This document shows, piece after piece, positions 57,129 through 64,000 of a stretch of DNA of 64,000 nt. Under the pieces are notes generated by a model. The model worked only from the letters and a program-made list of their open reading frames with translations. It was not told where the DNA came from and made no database searches. Source of the DNA: Pseudomonas sp. Teo4 (GTDB lineage Bacteria; Pseudomonadota; Gammaproteobacteria; Pseudomonadales; Pseudomonadaceae); the NCBI RefSeq assembly GCF_034387475.1, contig NZ_JAXCIL010000001.1, forward strand, positions 1,674,001 to 1,738,000, written 5' to 3'. The translations under genes were made by a program, and so were the position numbers. The stretch's first letter is position 1; each line of letters begins with the position of its first letter.

Positions 57129-58631
57129 TCATATTGATAGATTGGTAATCGCTCGGGATTGAGAAGTTGCTCGATAGGCCAGCCCAACACACTGGCGGGC
57201 AAGTATCGTAGTGGGATCAACAAGTGCCACGGTATTTCCATTCAAATCGTAGGCATCACAGTGGCTCAGCACGAGGGGTAGCTCGGTACAGCCTAAAATC
57301 AACACTTCAGCCCCTGCCTCGACGAGATGCTCCGCAGCTAGCTGCAGTTGCTCTCGACAAAGCCCATCCGTGAAGCCAGCCTTGATACCGCGCTCACCAT
57401 AGATGGAGTCCATAACCAACTTCTGATAGTCCGGAGCGGGCACCATGATCTGCAGGCCGGCGGCGTTCGCAGCACAGTGATAGACCTGGCTTTGCACCGT
57501 GCCAGACGTCGCCAGCAGTCCGATGACTTTCTTTGAGCCGTAGGATTTCTTGATCCAGGTGACCGTCTCGGTGAGCATGTTCACGATTGGAATCCGCAGA
57601 TGTCCCTGAATGCGCTCGACAAACGCGTGAGCGGTGTTACAGGGAATCGCGATGGCATTAGCACCGGCGCTCTCCAAGCGTTTGCACGTCGCGTACATGG
57701 CCATTGTCGGATCAGTTTCATCGCGTAGCAGGTGAGCAGTTCGATCTGGGATCTGAGGATTTTGCTCAACCACCATCTTGATGTGGTCCTGATCTCGCCC
57801 TGCCGGTGTGTTGGCGACCACCTTCCCCATAAAATCAACAGTCGCAGCTGGGCCCACACCGCCTACGATCCCGAGTTTGAACGGCAGGATGGGAGGATGG
57901 CTTCCTTCCTGAGTGGCGTACGATGCGTAGATCTCGTTTACATCGAGCACAGCAACACCTCGCCGTTGCAAATCTGCGCACACTAGCGAGAGTTCTGTCA
58001 TCCCTGGGATTACGATCGAAGCGCCTTGCCCCTGCACTGAAAGACACGCTTGGTGAACGGACTCCAGTGGCAATCCCTCAAGGTAGCCGTCCTTGATGCC
58101 GTTGACGCCGTACATTGCCTCCATCAACGCAGCCTGCGCGTGGTCATCGGGATAGACCACAGTGAAATCGGCCCCCAGTGCACGCTCAAGCAATCCAGAA
58201 TGCCTCACGTAGTCCGAAGCCAGCACGCCAAGTGTACTGCCAGCCGGGGCGACTCGGTGGATGTGCTGCACCAGTGCATCCATCATGTCCAACACTGGAA
58301 TGCCAATTTCTTCCTGGATCTCCGCCCTGAAAGTATGGCTCGCGAAACACGGCAGCAGGATTGCATCGACCCCACTTTCCTCAAATGACTTACAGACCTG
58401 GTACACGTAGAACTTCCGAGAGGTCATGTTGGCCTGGGCATCCAGGGGCAACAACACATCCTTGAACGGGTGTTGCTCGAAAATGAAATGGAAACGCCCT
58501 TGGTTTTCCAGTACCGCGCGGGATTTCACAAGCTTATAGAAGAGATCGCCGCCGGCAAGCATCCCTAGACCGCCAACGATGCCCAGCTTTCGAACGACGG
58601 TATTTTGATCTGCAGTCATTTTGGCTTTCAT
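57129..58631 (-). CDS. Tandem Asp/Glu racemase-fold protein, one half degenerate
   Basis: A 500-residue fusion of two aspartate/glutamate racemase domains. The N-terminal half begins KLGIVGGLGMLAGGD and has Cys95 in ILLPCFASHTF, but the second catalytic position reads IPGMTEL (Met211 for Cys). The C-terminal half begins KLGIVGGVGPAATVDF and has both cysteines, Cys331 in AIPCNTAHAF and Cys448 in LILGCTELPLVL. So only the second half should be a two-base racemase. The normal family length is ~230-250. Start ATG 58631 follows GAGAC. It lies 11 bp after a dicarboxylate symporter gene. Confidence 0.85.
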   Translation of the reverse strand: MKAKMTADQNTVVRKLGIVGGLGMLAGGDLFYKLVKSRAVLENQGRFHFIFEQHPFKDVLLPLDAQANMTSRKFYVYQVCKSFEESGVDAILLPCFASHTFRAEIQEEIGIPVLDMMDALVQHIHRVAPAGSTLGVLASDYVRHSGLLERALGADFTVVYPDDHAQAALMEAMYGVNGIKDGYLEGLPLESVHQACLSVQGQGASIVIPGMTELSLVCADLQRRGVAVLDVNEIYASYATQEGSHPPILPFKLGIVGGVGPAATVDFMGKVVANTPAGRDQDHIKMVVEQNPQIPDRTAHLLRDETDPTMAMYATCKRLESAGANAIAIPCNTAHAFVERIQGHLRIPIVNMLTETVTWIKKSYGSKKVIGLLATSGTVQSQVYHCAANAAGLQIMVPAPDYQKLVMDSIYGERGIKAGFTDGLCREQLQLAAEHLVEAGAEVLILGCTELPLVLSHCDAYDLNGNTVALVDPTTILARQCVGLAYRATSQSRAITNLSI

Positions 58632-58642
58632 GGACAAGTCTC

Positions 58643-59941
58643 TTAAGCAGCGGTCGCAGGGCGGTCTGGAGCAAGGTGGTGGCTGGAGGTATCTTCATTT
58701 CCTTCGGGGTCGTAAAGAGGTTCAGACTTCGCAATTACTGCTGTCGCGATACTGTTGCCTACGACGTTGGTCGCGGTGCGGGCCATGTCGAGGAACTGGT
58801 CGATACCGATAATTAGCAGCAGCCCAGCTTCGGGCAGGTTGAACATCGGCAAGGTCGCGGCCACAACGACCACCGAAGCACGGGCCACACCGGCCATACC
58901 TTTGCTGGTGATCATCAAGGTGAGCAAAATCAACAATTGTTGTGTGAAGCTCAAGTCGATGTTGTAGGCCTGGGCGATGAACATGATGGCGAACGCCTGG
59001 TACATCATCGAACCATCGAGGTTGAACGAGTAGCCCAGGGGCAGCACGAAACTGGAGACACGCTTCGGTGCACCAAATTTCTCCAACGCTTCCATTGTCT
59101 TGGGGTAAGCAGACTCGCTACTTGCGGTCGAGAATGCCAGCAGAATGGGCTCACGGATAAGCTTGCCGAGGGTGAAGACTGATTTTCCCAAGAACAGGTA
59201 GCCGGCGCCGAACAGCACGGCCCAGAGGATCAGAATGCCCAGGTAAAACTCAGCGATGAGTTTGCCGTAGTCGACCAACAGGCCCAGTCCCTGGGTGGTG
59301 ATGGCAGAGGCTATCGCTGCAAAAACCCCAATCGGTGCAAAAGCCATCACATAGTCCGTTATGCGGAACATTACTTTTGCCAGTTCATCAATGCAGTCGA
59401 CGATCTTGGTGTAACCCGCTCGCTTGACGCCGGCCAGCGCAAAGCCGAAGAACAGCGAAAAAACAACAATCTGCAGGATCTCGTTATTGGCCATTGCCTC
59501 CGCAATACTTCGTGGAAACACATGACTGATAAAGACCTTCAAGCTGAAGTCACCTGTGTTCACAGGAGCAGCTGTCGCTGAAACGTGCTGTGCAGCATCC
59601 AAGTTGAGACCAACGCCAGGGCTGAAGAGGTTGACCAAGCCCATACCGATTATCAGCGAGATAACCGAAGCTGTTACGAACCAAGCCATGGCGCGCATGC
59701 CGATACGCCCAACTGATCGCGAACTGCCCATGCTCGCAATACCACCAACCAAGGTCGCGAATACTAATGGCGCGATGATCATTTTGATCAAGCGCAGAAA
59801 TATATCCGTAATCATGGAAAAGTACGATGCAATGTCCTTTGCCGCCTGCTCGCTTCCTGCGAACTCATGACACGCCCACCCCGCTAGCACACCCAACACA
59901 ATGCCAATAGCGATACGACGCGGAAGCTTGTTTTTCTTCAC
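58643..59941 (-). CDS. DctA/GltP-type dicarboxylate or acidic amino acid symporter
   Basis: A 432-residue DAACS symporter. It has the helical hairpin signature PLGYSFNLDGSMMYQAFAIMF and SDKGMAG-like ..LMITSKGMAGVARASVVVV. It starts with GTG at 59941, with GAGGA 8 bases upstream. DctA relatives import succinate, malate or fumarate, GltP imports glutamate and aspartate. The racemase downstream suggests an acidic amino acid, perhaps a D-isomer. It is divergent from a LysR gene. Confidence 0.88.
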   Translation of the reverse strand: MKKNKLPRRIAIGIVLGVLAGWACHEFAGSEQAAKDIASYFSMITDIFLRLIKMIIAPLVFATLVGGIASMGSSRSVGRIGMRAMAWFVTASVISLIIGMGLVNLFSPGVGLNLDAAQHVSATAAPVNTGDFSLKVFISHVFPRSIAEAMANNEILQIVVFSLFFGFALAGVKRAGYTKIVDCIDELAKVMFRITDYVMAFAPIGVFAAIASAITTQGLGLLVDYGKLIAEFYLGILILWAVLFGAGYLFLGKSVFTLGKLIREPILLAFSTASSESAYPKTMEALEKFGAPKRVSSFVLPLGYSFNLDGSMMYQAFAIMFIAQAYNIDLSFTQQLLILLTLMITSKGMAGVARASVVVVAATLPMFNLPEAGLLLIIGIDQFLDMARTATNVVGNSIATAVIAKSEPLYDPEGNEDTSSHHLAPDRPATAA

Positions 59942-60159
59942 GAAGATTTCCTCAAGTTATTTTTTACTTTTTCTACTTGGCAGGAGACAAAAGATTGAAA
60001 GTTAACCCTCTTATGGGGTTGGCTTAAAGCTTACAACTCATTTGATATCGACTTGATGAGTATTCAGGCTGGGGTTATGCGTTTTCGGAATAGTTTTGAA
60101 GCGTGCGCTCCGAAGCGATGCGCATTTGCTTAAAATGCTATCGGGAAACGGAGGAAAAA

Positions 60160-61077
60160 ATGCAGATCAAGTGGTTCGAAGACCTGATGGCAATCGCCGA
60201 ATGGAAGAATTTTTCGCGCGCTGCTGAGGTTCGCTGCGTCACACAGTCGGCGCTGTCCAGAAGAATTCGTTCACTTGAAGAATGGGTGGGCGTCGAACTG
60301 GTCGATCGGGGCACCTACCCCGTGCAGCTTACCCCCGCAGGGCAGGTGTTCTGTGACGAGGCACGCCATGTGCTAGATGGGCTGCTGGCTGTGCGCGCCA
60401 ATCTGAGAAATGTCGAACGGATGCCAGGGCGTTCGATTCAAATCACCGCAGGGCACAGTCTCTCCATGACCTTCCTGCCCAAATGGCTTACTCAATTTCA
60501 GAGGCACAACGAGCGGTTCAATGCCCGGGTCGTGGCAGCCAACATCCATGATGCTGTGATAGCGCTTGAGGAAGGCAATTGTGACCTGATGATCGTCTAC
60601 CATCACCCGCTAGCGCCCATATCACTGGATCCCCAGCGGTTCGGTAGCCTTACCCTCGGCCACGATGCCTTTATCCCCCTTAGCGCCCCTGACACCGACG
60701 GCAAGCCACTTTATCAGCTGGGTCAGCAGCATCAACCCGTGCCCCACCTGGCTTACACTGCCACCACATTTTTGGGGCGAGTGGAAGACGTGGTCATTCA
60801 GAATGCCCCTCAGAAAGCTCAGCTTGAACGATGCTATGAAGCGGATATGGCGATGCTATTGGTAAGAATGGCTGTTGAGGGTTATGGCGTTGCCTGGCTC
60901 CCGCACAGCGCGGTCGCTGACGAGCTTGAGCGTGGACTTCTTGTGCCGGCAGGAGGGGCGCAGTGGAGCACGCAGTTGGAGATTCGCTCCTATTGCTCCA
61001 ATGCGAATCAGAACTCAACCATGCGCAGCTTGTGGAGCACACTTGAACTGGCATCTCGGAACTCCGCCAGCTCGTAA
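60160..61077 (+). CDS. LysR-family regulator of the symporter-racemase pair
   Basis: A 305-residue LysR protein starting MQIKWFEDLMAIAEWKNFSR. The helix-turn-helix is AAEVRCVTQSALSRRIRSLEEWVG, and the ligand domain has CDLMIVYHHPL and VEGYGVAWLP. GGAGG precedes the ATG, which decides the start over the one at 60103. It is divergent from the symporter gene, and the 218-bp gap between them holds the likely operator. Confidence 0.9.
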   Translation: MQIKWFEDLMAIAEWKNFSRAAEVRCVTQSALSRRIRSLEEWVGVELVDRGTYPVQLTPAGQVFCDEARHVLDGLLAVRANLRNVERMPGRSIQITAGHSLSMTFLPKWLTQFQRHNERFNARVVAANIHDAVIALEEGNCDLMIVYHHPLAPISLDPQRFGSLTLGHDAFIPLSAPDTDGKPLYQLGQQHQPVPHLAYTATTFLGRVEDVVIQNAPQKAQLERCYEADMAMLLVRMAVEGYGVAWLPHSAVADELERGLLVPAGGAQWSTQLEIRSYCSNANQNSTMRSLWSTLELASRNSASS

Positions 61078-61241
61078 AAATGTCCACCGACTTCCCTCCT
61101 CCATCAGGATGGCCAAGGCAAGACCGCTAAAGCTGGCACTTGCGCAGACCAGCCCCGTCGCCCCCATCAACGACGAGCCCAGCGCTGCCCTCTCAGGCGT
61201 GAGGAAGGGGCGTTGTCCCTTCCTTTCGCAGATCGACAGGG

Positions 61242-61994
61242 TCAGATCTGTGCCTGCCCACCATCCACGAACAATTCAGCTCCGTTCACGAAACTTGAGT
61301 CGTCACTGGCAAGGAACACTGCCGCGTTGGCGATCTCGATAGGCTCACCTACTCGCCCCAGCGGCACCTGCGAAGCCAGGTAGTCGAGCAACCCTTGCTG
61401 CTGTGCCGCATCCGGGCCGGCCAAATCGACCAGGCCAGGGGTGCGGGTCGCACCCGGGCTGAGGGTGTTGACCCTGACTGCGCGATCCTTCAAGTCCAAA
61501 ATCCAGCTACGGGCAAAGGCGCGTACAGCTGCCTTGGATGCCGAGTAAACGCTGAACGCGGCAGTACCGGAACTGCCAGCAGTGGAGCCCGTGAGGATGA
61601 TAGAGGCGTTTTGTGCCAGCAACGGCAAAGCCTTCTGCACAGTAAACAGCACGCCTTTCACATTGCGGTCGAAAGTATCGTCGTAGTGCGCCTCGGTGAT
61701 CTCACCCAAAGGCAGCATGGAGCCTCCGCCGGCGTTGGCGAACAGCACGTCGAGCCGCCCATGGTTCTGATTGATGCGAGCGTACAAAGCATCGAGCTGT
61801 TCGAGTTTCGTGGAGTCGACGGCAATACCGGTGGCGTTGCCCACCAGCTCCACCGCCTTGTCCAATTCAGCCTGGCGGCGGCCGGTGATGTAAACGTGGG
61901 CGCCCTCTTCAGCAAAGCGTTTAGCTGTCGCCAGGCCGATGCCAGTGGTGCCACCAGTGACCAGTGCGATTTTGCCTTCAAGTTTCTTGCTCAT
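61242..61994 (-). CDS. Short-chain dehydrogenase/reductase
   Basis: A 250-residue SDR. It has [27 protein letters not shown], and the catalytic [16 protein letters not shown], and ends [20 protein letters not shown] lies 8 bases before the ATG at 61994. Substrate unknown. It is divergent from a LysR gene with a 103-bp gap containing an inverted repeat. Confidence 0.88.
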   Translation of the reverse strand: MSKKLEGKIALVTGGTTGIGLATAKRFAEEGAHVYITGRRQAELDKAVELVGNATGIAVDSTKLEQLDALYARINQNHGRLDVLFANAGGGSMLPLGEITEAHYDDTFDRNVKGVLFTVQKALPLLAQNASIILTGSTAGSSGTAAFSVYSASKAAVRAFARSWILDLKDRAVRVNTLSPGATRTPGLVDLAGPDAAQQQGLLDYLASQVPLGRVGEPIEIANAAVFLASDDSSFVNGAELFVDGGQAQI

Positions 61995-62053
61995 GATGTT
62001 TCTCCCGTCGGGGTTGCGATTTGGTGTGGGAGAAGCGTATCGACTGCCGCTGA

Positions 62054-62078
62054 CTTTCAAAATAGAATCATTTGAAAG
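62054..62078. promoter_or_regulatory. Candidate LysR box between the SDR and LysR genes
   Basis: CTTTCAAA (62054-62061) and TTTGAAAG (62071-62078) form a perfect 8-bp inverted repeat with a 9-base spacer. This is the T-N11-A type of LysR binding site, positioned 20 bp before the LysR gene. Confidence 0.6.
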
Positions 62079-62097
62079 CCATCATTGCAGAAATGAA

Positions 62098-63009
62098 ATG
62101 CCAAGAATTCCAGATTTTGAAGGCCTGGCGATGTTCGCCAAAGTGGCTGAAGAGGGCTCTTATGCGGCTGCCGCCAGGGCCATGGGCGTGTCGGTGCCCA
62201 CCGTGTCACGAGCGGTGGCGCGCCTGGAGGAACGTCTGGGTGGTCGCTTGTTCAACCGTACATCACGCCAACTCTCAATGACCGAGTTTGGTCAGCGAAT
62301 GGTTGATCAGGCCAGTGCGCTGTATCGCCAGGCCGAAGAAATGGAAAGCGAAGCCCAAGAACTGTCGGTACAGCCGCGAGGGTTGGTGCGGCTGGCTGTG
62401 CCCATGTCGTTCGGCTTGCGCTGGGTTGCACCGTTACTCCCTGATTTGCTGGCGCGCTACCCAGGATTGGAGCTCGACCTGCACCTGTCGGATTCAACCG
62501 TCGACCTGATCGCCGATGGCTTTGATGCGGCATTGCGCATCGCTGCCCTCCCCGATTCTTCGCTGGTGGCTCGGCGGATTTGTTCGGTCACTCAGTACCT
62601 GGTGGCCGCCCCATCGTATCTGGCCCAGCATGGTCATCCAGCCCATCCACGTGAATTGCTCGCTCATGGGTGCATGAGCTACGCCTATCGAGCGCGCAGT
62701 CAGGTATGGCGCTTCACCCACGGTGATGGCAGTGAGCAGGATGTAACACCGCGCGGCCCGCTACGTGTCACCAACGCTGATGCCTTGATCGCGCCGTTGC
62801 TGGCCGGGGTGGCGATCGCTGAGCTTCCGGAGTTCATCGCCGCCGAATATCTGGCCGATGGACGATTGGAGCACATCCTGCCTGAGTGGCAAATGACGCA
62901 AGGCGGTCTGTATTTCTTGACCCCATCAGCGCGCGCACGACCAAGAAAGGTTCAAGCCCTTTCTGACTTCTTTGCTGAACGCCTTTCAAACCCAGGCTGG
63001 CGGGAGTAA
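62098..63009 (+). CDS. LysR-family regulator
   Basis: A 303-residue LysR protein starting MPRIPDFEGLAMFAKVAEEG. The helix-turn-helix reads AAARAMGVSVPTVSRAVARLEERLGGRLF, followed by the ligand domain (VPMSFGLRWVAPLLPDL, and IADGFDAALRIAAL). It belongs to the group that represses a divergent SDR. It starts at 62098 rather than at the upstream ATG in the opposite gene. An inverted repeat lies 20 bp upstream. Confidence 0.88.
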   Translation: MPRIPDFEGLAMFAKVAEEGSYAAAARAMGVSVPTVSRAVARLEERLGGRLFNRTSRQLSMTEFGQRMVDQASALYRQAEEMESEAQELSVQPRGLVRLAVPMSFGLRWVAPLLPDLLARYPGLELDLHLSDSTVDLIADGFDAALRIAALPDSSLVARRICSVTQYLVAAPSYLAQHGHPAHPRELLAHGCMSYAYRARSQVWRFTHGDGSEQDVTPRGPLRVTNADALIAPLLAGVAIAELPEFIAAEYLADGRLEHILPEWQMTQGGLYFLTPSARARPRKVQALSDFFAERLSNPGWRE

Positions 63010-63171
63010 GCCCTAAACTGGTGCTTGAAGAGCCCCACGCCCCCTCACTAACGTGCTAAGCACTTGGTAATAGAACGAATTTTAGCGACGCAACAGTGCT
63101 ATCGAACGACGTGCACACCGCAAAATATTGCCTATCGTAAACAGTCTCCACCGGACGAGGAGCGCTTTGCC

Positions 63172-63990
63172 ATGGACATCGATAACCTGTTTGCGCAGCT
63201 GCACAGTCTACCCAGCATTCCCCAAGTTGCCCTGGAACTGCTCCAGCAGTTCGACAACCCTCACGAAAGCCTGGAAAAGGTGGCGCGCAGCATCGAGCGC
63301 GACCCGGTGATCGCCGCCAAGGTGCTACGCCTGGCAAACTCGGCGCGCTTCAAGGGTGCGCGCGAATCGGCCAGCATCGAAGACGCCGCCATGCGCTTGG
63401 GCTTGAACGTGCTGCGCACCCTGGTGCTGGCCTCGGCCGTGACCGGGGCGTTCAAGTCGGCGCCGGGCTTCGACCTCAAGGTGTTCTGGGGTCGCAGCTT
63501 TCAGGTTGCCAGCATCAGCCGCCTGCTGGCCCGTCAGTGCGGGCTCGACGGTGAAGTGGCGTTCACCTGCGGGGTCATGCACAACATCGGCGAGTTGTTG
63601 ATCCAGACCGGCGCCCCGGACTACGCCGCGCGCATCAAGGGTGCCAGCGGCACTGCCAGCCGTGCTGCCAGCGAAACCCAGCAACTGGGGTTTGGCTACC
63701 CGGAAGTCGGCGCGGAACTGGGCAAGCGCTGGAACCTGCCGTTGACCATCCAGTCGGCCATCCGCTACCAGGCCCACCCGCACCAAGCCCCTGCTGGCCA
63801 GCCCTATGCGCGGATCATCGCCCAAGCCATGGAAATCTGCGATGCGCTGGAGCAACACGGCGGGCCAAATGCCGAGGCGCACAGTTCCCTGGGTGGCCCT
63901 CTGTTCGAGGGCGTCGACCTCGACGCGTTGTTCGACAAGCTGCCCCAGGTGCTGGAACAGGACAAGGCCTTCGCCGACTTCCTGGCCTGA
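63172..63990 (+). CDS. HDOD-domain signal protein
   Basis: A 272-residue HDOD-family protein. The HDOD pattern LPSIPQVALELLQQF, VARSIERDPVIAAKVLRLANSARF, and GVMHNIGELLI fits signal-output domains that have lost the HD hydrolase residues. It begins MDIDNLFAQLHSLPS, with GAGGAG nine bases upstream. HDOD proteins affect motility and c-di-GMP-linked processes, but the partner is unknown. The upstream start at 63064 lacks a ribosome site. Confidence 0.88.
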   Translation: MDIDNLFAQLHSLPSIPQVALELLQQFDNPHESLEKVARSIERDPVIAAKVLRLANSARFKGARESASIEDAAMRLGLNVLRTLVLASAVTGAFKSAPGFDLKVFWGRSFQVASISRLLARQCGLDGEVAFTCGVMHNIGELLIQTGAPDYAARIKGASGTASRAASETQQLGFGYPEVGAELGKRWNLPLTIQSAIRYQAHPHQAPAGQPYARIIAQAMEICDALEQHGGPNAEAHSSLGGPLFEGVDLDALFDKLPQVLEQDKAFADFLA

Positions 63991-64000
63991 ACGTCCTGGG

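Overview
The window is a stretch of Pseudomonas chromosome, most likely from the P. putida group. The evidence is GC-rich coding with very few gaps, a complete phenylacetate (paa/pha) island in the P. putida arrangement, an inverted pair of P. putida-type REP elements (10427-10502), and many proteins of Pseudomonas type (PhaK-like OprD porin, FNT channel, Emr-type efflux). No rRNA, tRNA, CRISPR array, intact IS element or phage gene was seen.

Layout. 1-5.1 kb: end of an aldo/keto reductase, an MFS/NTT-like carrier, a KGG stress protein, a CptA-type phosphoethanolamine transferase and an orphan ClpP-like protease. 5.15-22.8 kb: the phenylacetate island. One minus-strand block makes beta-oxidation enzymes and the CoA ligase (paaF-G-H-I-J-K). 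A second runs paaA-B-C-D-E, DUF485, symporter, porin, paaZ. A plus-strand pair, paaY-paaX, ends in a strong terminator. A GATACA/TGTATC motif recurs at all three promoters and is the best candidate for the PaaX operator. A perfect 56-bp-arm palindrome of 223 bp separates the two minus-strand blocks. 22.8-25.6 kb: an FNT channel, a nucleosidase-like protein and hldD. 25.7-30.6 kb: a TetR regulator divergent from a three-gene EmrA-EmrB-outer membrane factor efflux operon.

30.5-44.1 kb: I read this as a sulfonate/amide module. It holds a MocR regulator, a porin, an amidase and an MFS carrier; then tauR-isfE-isfD-tpa on the minus strand and tauABC on the plus strand. Tpa would transaminate taurine to sulfoacetaldehyde, IsfD reduce it to isethionate and IsfE export it, so taurine would serve as nitrogen source. 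Three promoter regions (porin, isfE, tauA) each carry two direct repeats of a CTGG-nnC-(C/T)A motif spaced exactly 22 bp. This links the amidase operon to the taurine genes by sequence.

44.1-63.1 kb looks accessory. It has an 842-bp gene-free gap, a LysR/aldehyde dehydrogenase/CMD/quinone reductase cluster, an MFS/alpha-beta hydrolase/AraC cluster, a diguanylate cyclase without an I-site, a frameshifted DUF3616 gene, a two-domain putative peptidoglycan hydrolase, a tandem Asp/Glu racemase with a DctA-like carrier and LysR regulator, and an SDR/LysR pair. The last gene is an HDOD protein.
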